DNA of 64,000 nucleotides from Rubrobacter marinus (GTDB lineage Bacteria; Actinomycetota; Rubrobacteria; Rubrobacterales; Rubrobacteraceae): the NCBI RefSeq assembly GCF_011492965.1, contig NZ_CP045121.1, positions 3,286,001 to 3,350,000 of the forward strand, read 5' to 3'. The notes under the pieces were generated by a model. The model was not told where the DNA came from and did no database searches. It worked only from the letters and a program-made list of their open reading frames with translations. The translations under genes were made by a program, and so were the position numbers. Shown here one piece after another: positions 27,520 to 35,099 of this stretch; position 1 is the first letter of the stretch, and each line of letters begins with the position of its first letter.

Positions 27520-28696
27520 GTGGGAACCACAGGCCAGGAGCGTAAACACGCGGTAGCGTCCGCTGGGCGAGGCGGCGGGCCGCTCAGGCCGCTCGTGGTC
27601 GTCGACTCGCTGGAGGTGGGCGGCGCCGAGCGGCACGTCGTCGACCTGGTGCTGGCCCTCCACCGCGAGGGCCACGCCGTCACGGTGGCGTGCTCCGTCT
27701 CGGGCTCGCTCGCCGAACCGCTGGAGGCGGCGCGCATCCCCGTGCGGCCCCTCGTGGGGAGGATGGTCAAGCGCCGGGTGAGCCTGGCCTACGCGCGGGA
27801 GCTCAGGATGCTCCTGCGCAGGGAGCGCTTCGACCTCGTACACGCGCACGTCTACTCCAGCGCCGCCGCCTCGGCGCTCGCGACAGCCGGAACCGCGGTG
27901 CCCCTGGTGGTCACGGAGCACACCGAGGCGCTCTGGCAGGGCAGGGGCGGCCGGCTCTTCAGCTTGTGGATGTACCGCGGGGTGGCGCGCGTGATCGCGG
28001 TCTCGAACGCGATCCGCCGCCGCCTCGTCGAGCGCGACGGCGTCCCGCCGCACAAAATCTGCGTGGTGCCGAACTCCGTCCCCCCGTCCGTGAGGCGCAC
28101 GGAGACGACCTGCCGATCCCGAAGGAGCTCGCGGACGAGGGGGTCCCGTGGTCGGGATGATCGCCCGGCTCCAGCCCGAGAAGGGGGTGGCGAGCTTCCT
28201 GAAGGCGGCGGCCAGCGTGGCGGAGGAGCTCCCGGCGGCCCGTTTCGTCGTCGTGGGCGACGGGCCCATGAGGGAGGAGCTGCACGCGCTCGCCGGGCGG
28301 CTCGGGGTGCGCGACCGCGTCCTGTTCCTGGGCTTTCGCCCGGACGCCCAGGCGCTCCTGGGGCTGCTGGACGTCGTCGCGGTCCCCTCCGTGAGCGAGG
28401 GCACCCCGCTCGTCGTCCTCGAAGCGATGGCCGCCGGGGTGCCCGTCGTCGCGAGCTCCGTCGGCGGCATACCGGACCAGATCCGACCGGGAAGCGAGGG
28501 CATCCTGGTGCCGCCCGGCGACCCCCGCGCCCTCGGCGACGGCCTCCTCGAGGTGCTCCGCGACCCCGAGCTCGCCCGAAGGATGGGCGAGGCGGGACGC
28601 CTGAGGGCGAGCACCGAGTTCGGCCACGAGAAGATGGTCCGCAGGGTCGAGGCCATCTACCGCGACGCCCTCAGGGACGTGAAGGCCGCGGAGTAG
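27520..28696 (+). pseudogene. GT4-family glycosyltransferase, frameshifted
   Basis: GT-B fold retaining glycosyltransferase. The N-terminal domain has VVDSLEVGGAERHVVDLVLALHREGH and VVTEHTE; the C-terminal domain has GMIARLQPEKGV, VVVGDGPMREELHALA, and the sugar-nucleotide E-x7-E segment EGTPLVVLEAMAAGVPVVASSVGG. The domains are separated by two missing bases near 28088 and 28150, bridging EAHGDDLPIPKELADEGVP. The start (GTG 27520) is weakly supported. It follows ino1 by 25 nt and may act on an inositol or lipid acceptor, but this is only context. Confidence 0.8.
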
Positions 28697-28710
28697 GGAG
28701 GGCTCCGGCC

Positions 28711-29541
28711 CTACCCCACGCCCTCCGCCCAGGTCCGGTCACCTTCGTAGCCGAGCATGACGAGCTCCTCGCCGGCGTGCCGGTCGAAGACGCGGCGGGC
28801 CTCGGGGCTGAAGCGCTCCCTCCACTCCCCCACGACGCCCTTGCGCAGGAAGCTCCCCGTGTTCTCCTCGCCGGTCTTCCTCCCTGCCTGCCGCTCGAAG
28901 GAGAACTCGTCGACGATCCCCTGCGCCCTCTCTGGGCTCATGGGGTTGCCGGTGAGCTCCTTGACCATGCGGTAGAGCTCCCCGGCGGGGTCGCGCCTGA
29001 GGTCCTCGTAGCGGACGTGGACGGCGTCGTCGCGGTCGTGCCAGCGGCGGACGAAGTCCGACCAGGTGAAGCGCGGGGCGCGCGGCCGGGTGAAGGCCCA
29101 CTCGATAAACGCCGGCAGGTTCCCGTAGACGTCGTCGTAGTCCTCGAAGGAGAGCTCCCTCCTCGCCGCCCTCACCTGCTCGTCGTTGTACTCGTGGGGG
29201 GAGAGGCACTGGTGGTACCAGGAGACCATCACGTCCCGCCCGTCGCGCCAGGGGACGACGGCGTTCATCATCCCGAACGGGCTGAGGTAGTGGCCGTGCA
29301 TGATCGAGGGCCGCAAGACGGGCAGCCGGTTTCGGGGGAAGGGGACGTCGAGGGCGCGCCCGAGCATCTGCCCCACCCAGGTGCCGCCGGACTTGGGGAA
29401 CTCGTTGACGACGTAGAGCGGGACCACGCCAGGCAGGAGGTGGACCATGCCGAGGCGGATCCACTCGTTCGGACGCCCCGCGAGAAACCCCGCCACCCCG
29501 TCTTGCGCAGATCTCAGCACCCCACGGCCCTCCACCCCCAT
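28711..29541 (-). CDS. Sulfotransferase (PAPS-dependent)
   Basis: 276 residues from ATG 29541; GTG 29664 would add 41 poorly conserved residues. The 5'-phosphosulfate loop is PKSGGTWVG and the 3'-phosphate motif is RKGVVGEWRERFSPE, both diagnostic of cytosolic-type sulfotransferases. RDGRDVMVSWYH and VRYEDLRRDP also match. It transfers sulfate from PAPS to a hydroxyl on a glycan, lipid or small molecule. It converges on the glycosyltransferase with a 14-nt gap; a sulfated glycoconjugate is a reasonable guess. No PAPS synthesis genes are in the window. Confidence 0.88.
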   Translation of the reverse strand: MGVEGRGVLRSAQDGVAGFLAGRPNEWIRLGMVHLLPGVVPLYVVNEFPKSGGTWVGQMLGRALDVPFPRNRLPVLRPSIMHGHYLSPFGMMNAVVPWRDGRDVMVSWYHQCLSPHEYNDEQVRAARRELSFEDYDDVYGNLPAFIEWAFTRPRAPRFTWSDFVRRWHDRDDAVHVRYEDLRRDPAGELYRMVKELTGNPMSPERAQGIVDEFSFERQAGRKTGEENTGSFLRKGVVGEWRERFSPEARRVFDRHAGEELVMLGYEGDRTWAEGVG

Positions 29542-29748
29542 CTCTCGTTCGTTCCCGCGCCCACCCGGCGGCGGCTCCGCCGGCGCGGCCAAGACTACTC
29601 CCGCCGTTCTTACCCTCGCGAGGCCGAAAAACCACCAGGCGCGGGGTACAGGCACGCGCCCCACCCCCCGTGTGAGCGTCGCCCGCGGTACTCGTAGTCC
29701 CCGGCGCGGAGATTAGCTCGCGGCCCAGCGGGGGAAGGAACGGCCCAG

Positions 29749-31068
29749 ATGATCACCATCGCCCTCCAGATAGCGGTCGTCGTCCTGCTCACGGTCCTCA
29801 ACGGCGTGTTCGCCATGTCGGAGACCGCCCTCGTCTCCTCGCGAAAGTCGCGCCTCAAGCAGCGCGCGGAGGGCGGGGACCGCGGGGCGTCGACCGCGCT
29901 CGGGCTCTCCGAGGAGCCCACCCGCTTCCTCTCGACCGTGCAGATAGGGATCTCGCTGATCGGGGTCCTCGCCGGCGCCTTCGGCGGGGCTACCCTCGCC
30001 GAGCCCCTCGCGGGCGCGCTGGGCACGGTGCCGCTCCTTGCCCCCTACGCCACACCCATCGCGTTCGTCGTAGTGGTCACGGCCATCACCTACCTCTCCC
30101 TGATCATCGGGGAGCTCGTGCCGAAACGCCTCGCCCTGAACGATCCCGAGTCGGTCGCCTCCCGGATGTCCCGTCCGATGCGGTTCCTGTCGGTCCTCTC
30201 CGCCCCGGCCGTGTGGCTGCTCGCCGCCTCGACGGAGGCGGTGCTGAGGTTGCTCGGGGCGCGCCGCTCGGACGAGCCGCCGGTGACGGAAGTGGAGGTC
30301 GAGGGCCTCCTGGAGGAGGGCGCCCGGGCCGGGGTCTTCGAGGAGGCCGAGCGGGACCTCGTGGGCAGGGCCCTACGGCTCGACGACCGCCCGGTGCGCG
30401 AGCTGATGACGCCGCGGCCCAAGATCATCTGGCTGGACCTCGACGATTCGCCCGAGGAGCACCGCAGGATCATCGCCGAGAGCCGCCACGCCTACTACCC
30501 GGTGGCGCGCGGGGACCTGGACGAGATCTCCGGCCTCGCGTCGGCGAAGGAGGCCGGCGCCCGGGCCCTGGGCGGGGAGCCCGCGGACCTGCTCGGGGAG
30601 CTGCGAAAGCCGCCGCTCGTCCCCGAGGGCGCGCCCGCGACCGCCGCCCTGCAGGCGTTCAAGCGCTTCGGCCTCCCCCTGGCGATCGTCGTCGACGAGC
30701 GCGGCAACGTCGAGGGGCTCGTCACCACCTCCGACGTGCTCGAGGCCCTCGTCGGTGACATGGAGGGGGAGGACGGGACCGGGGACGACCCCACGATGGT
30801 GCGGCGCGCGGACGGCTCGTGGCTCGTGGACGGCCTCTTGTCCGCGGACGAGCTGCAGGGCCGCCTCGGGCTGCGGGACCTGCCCGGCGGGGAGGGCGAG
30901 TACCGGACCGTCGGCGGCCTCGCGATGTCCCTGCTCGAACGCGTGCCGGCGACGGGGGACCGCTTCGAGTGGGAGGGCTTCTCGTTCGAGGTCGTGGACA
31001 TGGACGGACGCCGCGTCGACAAGGTGCTCGTCACGGGGGATCGCGAAGCCAGGTCCTCGCCCCCCTAG
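29749..31068 (+). CDS. CNNM/CorC (HlyC) family membrane protein with CBS domains
   Basis: 439 residues. An N-terminal DUF21/CNNM domain with about four helices (VVVLLTVLNGVFAMSETALVSSRKSRLKQ; TITYLSLIIGELVPKRLAL) is followed by paired CBS domains beginning VRELMTPRPKIIWLDLDDSPEEH, and a CorC transporter-associated C-terminal domain (DGSWLVDGLLSADELQGRLGL...). Related proteins affect Mg2+/Co2+ export; the older label haemolysin is misleading. ATG 29749 has AAGGAAC upstream. Intact gene. Confidence 0.92.
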   Translation: MITIALQIAVVVLLTVLNGVFAMSETALVSSRKSRLKQRAEGGDRGASTALGLSEEPTRFLSTVQIGISLIGVLAGAFGGATLAEPLAGALGTVPLLAPYATPIAFVVVVTAITYLSLIIGELVPKRLALNDPESVASRMSRPMRFLSVLSAPAVWLLAASTEAVLRLLGARRSDEPPVTEVEVEGLLEEGARAGVFEEAERDLVGRALRLDDRPVRELMTPRPKIIWLDLDDSPEEHRRIIAESRHAYYPVARGDLDEISGLASAKEAGARALGGEPADLLGELRKPPLVPEGAPATAALQAFKRFGLPLAIVVDERGNVEGLVTTSDVLEALVGDMEGEDGTGDDPTMVRRADGSWLVDGLLSADELQGRLGLRDLPGGEGEYRTVGGLAMSLLERVPATGDRFEWEGFSFEVVDMDGRRVDKVLVTGDREARSSPP

Positions 31069-31125
31069 CGCCGACCGGTCCGAAGGAGCGGCGCACGCGT
31101 CTTCGGGACGGTGCAGACCACCGCG

Positions 31126-31167
31126 TACGGCCGCAGGACATGGTACGTCCTGCGTTCCAGGGCCGTA
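31126..31167 (+). other. Two-tier inverted repeat after the CNNM gene
   Basis: GCAGGAC (31133-31139) pairs with GTCCTGC (31147-31153) over a 7-nt loop, and TACGGCC (31126-31132) pairs with GGCCGTA (31161-31167) across a 7-nt bulge. It could be a terminator for the CNNM gene or a structured leader for the next gene; no U-tract is seen. Confidence 0.4.
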
Positions 31168-31267
31168 TGCCGGTAGTCTTGCCCAAGGGAGCGGGTGTGC
31201 CGGGCACGGGACGGTGGGCTCCCGCTCGTGCAAAGCACGGAGGTCGAGGAAGGGGTGGGCGAAGCCG

Positions 31268-32026
31268 TTGATCGGGGGAACGAAGAGCCGCTGGGTCGTG
31301 GTCGACGGCCTGCGGATGCACGCCCGCGTCCCGGCGGACCCGGCTCCAGGCGGCCCGGCCGTGGTCCTGGTCCACGGGCTGGTGGTTTCGAGCCGGTACA
31401 TGACCCCGACCCTCTCGCGCCTCGCCCCGCGGCGCAGGGTCTACGCCCCCGACCTGCCCGGCTTCGGCAGGAGCGAGAAGCCTCCGCGCGCGCTCGACGT
31501 CCCCGGGCTCGCGCGGGCGCTCGACGGCTGGATGGAGGCGACGGGGCTCGGGAGCGCCGTGCTGGTCGGCAACTCGATGGGCTGCCAGGTCATAGCCGAG
31601 CTCGCCCTACGGCGCCCCGCGCGCGTGGAGCGGGCCGTGCTCCAGGGCCCCACGATGGACCCGGAGGCGAGGACCCTGCCCCGCCAGGCCGCGCGGCTCG
31701 CCCTCGATTGCCTCCGCGAGCCCCCGTCACTGATCCTCGTGGAGCTGCTCGACCTCCTCGCGGCGGGCCCGCTCAGGAGCCTGCGCACCTTCTTCCACGC
31801 CGCCGACGACAGGATCGAGAAGAAGCTGCCCGCGCTCGCGGCACCGGTGCTCGTCGTGCACGGCGAGCGGGACCCGATCGTCCCGGAGCGCTGGGCCAGG
31901 GAGGCGTGCGGCCTCCTCCCCGACGGCAGGTTCGTCGTCGTACGGGGCGCGGCCCACGCGGTGAACTACAACGCCCCCTCGGCGCTCGCCCGTCACGTCG
32001 AGGCGTTCATCGGGGCGCGCCCCTAG
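31268..32026 (+). CDS. Alpha/beta hydrolase
   Basis: 252 residues from TTG 31268 (AGGAAGGGG about 11 nt upstream); GTG 31298 is the alternative. VVLVHGLVVSSRYMTP gives the oxyanion loop, VGNSMG the nucleophile Ser, HGERDPIVP the Asp and GAAHAVNYNAP the His. The elbow GNSMGC resembles C-C hydrolases of meta-cleavage pathways. No aromatic catabolic genes lie nearby, so the substrate is unknown. Confidence 0.82.
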   Translation: MIGGTKSRWVVVDGLRMHARVPADPAPGGPAVVLVHGLVVSSRYMTPTLSRLAPRRRVYAPDLPGFGRSEKPPRALDVPGLARALDGWMEATGLGSAVLVGNSMGCQVIAELALRRPARVERAVLQGPTMDPEARTLPRQAARLALDCLREPPSLILVELLDLLAAGPLRSLRTFFHAADDRIEKKLPALAAPVLVVHGERDPIVPERWAREACGLLPDGRFVVVRGAAHAVNYNAPSALARHVEAFIGARP

Positions 32027-32127
32027 CGCCGCGTCGCGGGACCTCGGAGCCACGGCCCTCCGGCGCGTTCACGCGGAGAGCGTGGGCGTGAGCCTCGCCG
32101 GCGTTGCCCGGTCTCCCGCGCTCCTGC

Positions 32128-32141
32128 TACCGTGCGGGGTA
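32128..32141 (+). promoter_or_regulatory. Leaderless promoter of the AAC(3)-like gene
   Basis: TACCGT (32128-32133) ends 7 nt before ATG 32141, which is why that ATG is preferred over the GTG at 32132. Confidence 0.45.
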
Positions 32142-32977
32142 TGTTGGTGGCGCGCTCGCGGCTGGTTCGGGACCTCGGGGAGCTCGGGCTGGGTCCGGGC
32201 GGGGCGGCGATGGTCCACTGCCGCATGTCCGCGCTCGGCCGCGTGCTCGGCGGCGCCGAGACCGTCGTGCGCGCCCTGCTCGACGCCCTGGGGCCCGACG
32301 GGACGCTCATGGCCTACACCGGCTGGGAGGACGAGCCGCCCGAAGACCTCGGGGGTCTGGACGAGGAGACCAGGCGGATCTACCTTGAAGAGCACCCGGC
32401 GTACGACCCGCGCGTCGCGCTCTCCCGCCGGGACCACGGGCGCATCCCCGAGGCCCTGAGGACGTGGCCCGGGGCGCGCCACAGCGGGCACCCGGAGGCG
32501 GGCGTCGCGGCCGTGGGCCCGCTCGCCGGCACCCTCACCGCCGCCCACCCCCTCGACGACGCCTACGGCGCCGGAACCCCCTACGCCCGGCTGGTCGAGC
32601 TCGGCGGGCGGGTCGTGGTCCTCGGCGCCCCGCTCGGGACCGTGACGCTCGTGCATCACGCGGAGGCCGTGGCGGAGGTCCCGGCAAACGCCGCGTGAGC
32701 TACGGCATGCCCGTGATCCTGGGGGCCCCGGCCGGCGCGTCTGGCGGACCTTCTCGGACATCGATACCTCCGAGGGGCGCTGCCCTACGAACGCCTCGTC
32801 GGCGAGGAAGACTACATCGAGCACATCGCCCGCTCGGCGCTCGCGGCGGGCGCCGGGAGGAGCGGGCCGGCCGGCGCGGGCACGGCCCACCTCTTCGACG
32901 CGCGGGCGCTCGTCGAGCACGCGGTCGGCTGGATCGAGCGAAACTTCGCCCCCGGCGACCCGGCGGGACCCGGGTAA
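32141..32977 (+). pseudogene. Aminoglycoside N3-acetyltransferase family (AAC(3)-like), frameshifted
   Basis: Acetyl-CoA-dependent enzyme of the antibiotic_NAT family. It shows MVHCRMSALGRVLGGAETVVRALLDALGPDGTLMAYTGWEDEP, then RHSGHPEAGVAAVGPLA and LGAPLGTVTLVHHAE. The first frame stops at 32698; missing bases near 32678, 32722 and 32772 restore GKRRVSYGMPVIL, VWRTFSDIDTSEG and ALPYERLVGEEDYIEHIARSAL..., ending at TAA 32975-32977. Homologues may acetylate aminoglycosides or unrelated amines; a chromosomal copy like this should not be called a resistance gene without tests. Confidence 0.78.
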
Positions 32978-33020
32978 GCCAGACCCTCGCAACACCGGCG
33001 CGGGGACGGCCCGCTCCTCC

Positions 33021-33741
33021 CTACTCCCCACCTCGTCCCGGCGAGGAATGCGAGGAGGGCCTCGTTCATCCGGGCCGGTCGCTCGAACATGGGGACGTGC
33101 CCGGCCCCTTCGAGGACGAGGAGGCGGGAGTCCGGGATCTCCTCGCGCATGACGTCGCCCGCGGAGGGCGGGATCAGGGTATCCCGACGCCCCAGACCAG
33201 GAGCGTCGGGGCCCTGATCCCGCGGAGGTGCCCCCGCACGTCCTCCGCCAGAATCTCCCGCGCCGCCCCGAGCAGCGTCACGGGCCCCGTCCTCAGGGCG
33301 TCGCGCGCGAGCACGGGGAGGAAGCCGGGAGTCATGTAACGTCCCGCCCGGAGGAGGGGCAGCAGGTGCCCGTGCATGGAGCGGCCCGTCGGCACCCCCG
33401 CGGGCGCCACGAGCACGAGGCGGCGCATGATCTCGGGCCGCCGCGCCGCCAGCACGGCGGCGATGTACCCGCCCATCGAGTGGCCCACGAGGTGCGCCCG
33501 CTCCAGCCCCACGGCCTCCATCCACGAGGAGAGCCAGCCCGCGGCCTCGACGAGGACGAAGCCCCCTCGGCGCGTCTCATGGAGCCGAAGCCCGGCAGGT
33601 CCACGAGGTAGACGCGGTGGCGCGCCGCGAGCGCCGGGACCGTCCTGTCCCACCACCGCGTGGAGCCCGAGAGACCGTGCACCAGCACGACCGGCTCCCC
33701 CTCCCCGCGACCTCGTAGCGGACCCTTCGCCCCGACACCAC
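33021..33741 (-). pseudogene. Alpha/beta hydrolase, multiply frameshifted
   Basis: Pieces in successive frames join into one hydrolase: VVSGRRVRYEVAGRG, then EPVVLVHGLSGSTRWWDRTVPALAARHRVYLVDLPGFG, then LVEAAGWLSSWMEAVGLERAHLVGHSMGGYIAAVLAARRPE..., then RRDTLIPPSAGDVMREEIPDSRLLVLEGAGHVPMFERPARMNEALLAFLAG. Missing bases lie near 33703, 33585 and 33188. Triad: Ser in GHSMGG, Asp in RRD, His in GAGHVP. The start (GTG 33741 or 33738) and the 3' end (TAG at 33021 after one more shift) are uncertain. Confidence 0.68.
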
Positions 33742-33966
33742 CGCCTCCCGCCCGAAGACCTCGACCCCGGCCAGCCCCCGGCGAGCTCCCGGGGGCGCGG
33801 GACGCACGCCTCCGGGACGGACGCTCGCGGGACGCCGTGCGGCGCCCCCACGCTCCCCGCGCGGCGCTCTCCCGATGCTCTCGTTCGGTGGCAGGTTCGT
33901 GCGCTCCCCTCCTGTCTCTCGCCGTACTATTGCCCCGGAGCCCTGCCCTTACACCTCGCCGCCCGT

Positions 33967-33995
33967 TTGCGTGCCGTAGTGGCCGGGGGCAAAAT
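33967..33995 (+). promoter_or_regulatory. Candidate promoter of the small gene at 34022
   Basis: TTGCGT (33967-33972), 17-nt spacer, CAAAAT (33990-33995). The transcription start would be near 34002, giving a short leader with the AGGAG ribosome site. Confidence 0.4.
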
Positions 33996-34021
33996 GGTGC
34001 GGACCAGAGAGGAGACAGCAC

Positions 34022-34300
34022 ATGGCACGGCAACCAACGCTCAAGCTGGACAGGGAGAGGGGCGTAATCACAAACCTCAAGGGGGAGGTGATCTACGTCC
34101 GCAGGATGCGCGACGGCGAGCAGATCTACGTGGCCCCCTCTACGGAGACGGCGATCTGCGTCCAGAAGCAGAAGATGACGGAGAGGGTGGGCGTGGACTG
34201 GGACGGCGACCGCTGCACGGCCGCCGAGGACATGGCGGTCGAGATCTGCGTGGACTTCGCCGTCGAGAGGCCGAAGACGGCCCCAGGGCGGACGAGATAA
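34022..34300 (+). CDS. Small conserved-looking protein of unknown function
   Basis: 92 residues as given, predicted beta-rich (GVITNLKGEVIYVRRMRDGEQIYVAPSTETAICVQKQKM) with three cysteines (ICVQ, RCTAA, ICVDF). No signal peptide or membrane segment. ATG 34022 is 8 nt from AGGAG. One missing G near 34284 probably truncates it: the next frame continues GADEIRSAVGDL to a TAG at 34321-34323. Flanked by its own promoter and a strong terminator, so it is a monocistronic unit. Family not recognised. Confidence 0.62.
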   Translation: MARQPTLKLDRERGVITNLKGEVIYVRRMRDGEQIYVAPSTETAICVQKQKMTERVGVDWDGDRCTAAEDMAVEICVDFAVERPKTAPGRTR

Positions 34301-34337
34301 GGAGCGCGGTGGGCGACCTCTAGGGAGCCACCGCCAC

Positions 34338-34373
34338 AGCGGGGCCGGGGAGGACGCCCTCCCCGGCCCCGCT
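34338..34373. terminator. Perfect 16-bp bidirectional terminator hairpin
   Basis: AGCGGGGCCGGGGAGG (34338-34353) and CCTCCCCGGCCCCGCT (34358-34373) pair fully over a 4-nt loop, between the small plus-strand gene and the convergent methyltransferase. Confidence 0.8.
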
Positions 34374-34394
34374 CGCGCCTGACGCCCCGGCGCC

Positions 34395-35096
34395 TCACCC
34401 CCGCTTGCGGACGCGCAGCATCTCGTCGCCGCCCTTCTGAAACTCGTACGGCACCCGCTCCACCCGGGCCTCGTACCCCCTCTCCTCCAGCCCGTCAACC
34501 ACCGGCCCGAGGTGGGGCGAAGCCTCCCCCTCCCCCCCGACCGCGTGCACCGTGCTCGCCAGCAGCGGAAACACGCGCGCCTCCTCCGCCACCCGGCACA
34601 TCTCGAGGATCGAGTCCAGGTGGAAACCCTCCGAGAGCTGGGCGGAGTACGTGAACAGGAAGTGCGAGCAGAGCGCCAGGCCGAACGCCCCGTCGTCGAA
34701 GGGCAGCTCGGGCAGCCCGCCCTCCACGTACCGGCCTTCGTCGAGGCCCCGGGGGAAGTCCTCCAGAAACGTCTCCATGGCCGACCTCCGGAGCTTGCCG
34801 AGGCGCTCCGGGGAGCCCATCTTTCGCCACGAGAAACGTCCCCTGTTGGCCCGCACGCCGTCCATCACGGGCTCGAAGACCACCTCGATGCGCCCGTGGA
34901 TCTCCCCGGCCGAGAAGCGGTAGATGGGGTCGCAGGAGACGACCGCGTGTCCCTCGCGGGACATCTCGGCGTTGAAGCTCGAAGGCCCCCCGGCGCAGTC
35001 CAGGATGCGCGTCCTCAGGTCCCGCGGGGTCAGCGCGAACATCCCCGCGTACTCGGCCTTCGAGCGCCCCCAGGGGACCACGTCTTCGAGCTTCAA
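34395..35096 (-). CDS. SAM-dependent methyltransferase-like protein
   Basis: 233 residues. DCAGGPSSFNAEMS matches methyltransferase motif I with unusual residues; SCDPIYRF supplies the motif II acid, and LPFDDGAFGLALCSHFLF is the motif IV/V region. The C-terminus ends VPYEFQKGGDEMLRVRKRG. TTG 35096 starts 3 nt after the stop of the ligase-acyltransferase gene, so the two are coupled; a lipid or glycolipid substrate is plausible. Intact. A relaxed glycine-rich loop leaves some doubt about the reaction. Confidence 0.78.
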   Translation of the reverse strand: MKLEDVVPWGRSKAEYAGMFALTPRDLRTRILDCAGGPSSFNAEMSREGHAVVSCDPIYRFSAGEIHGRIEVVFEPVMDGVRANRGRFSWRKMGSPERLGKLRRSAMETFLEDFPRGLDEGRYVEGGLPELPFDDGAFGLALCSHFLFTYSAQLSEGFHLDSILEMCRVAEEARVFPLLASTVHAVGGEGEASPHLGPVVDGLEERGYEARVERVPYEFQKGGDEMLRVRKRG

Positions 35097-35099
35097 GCC

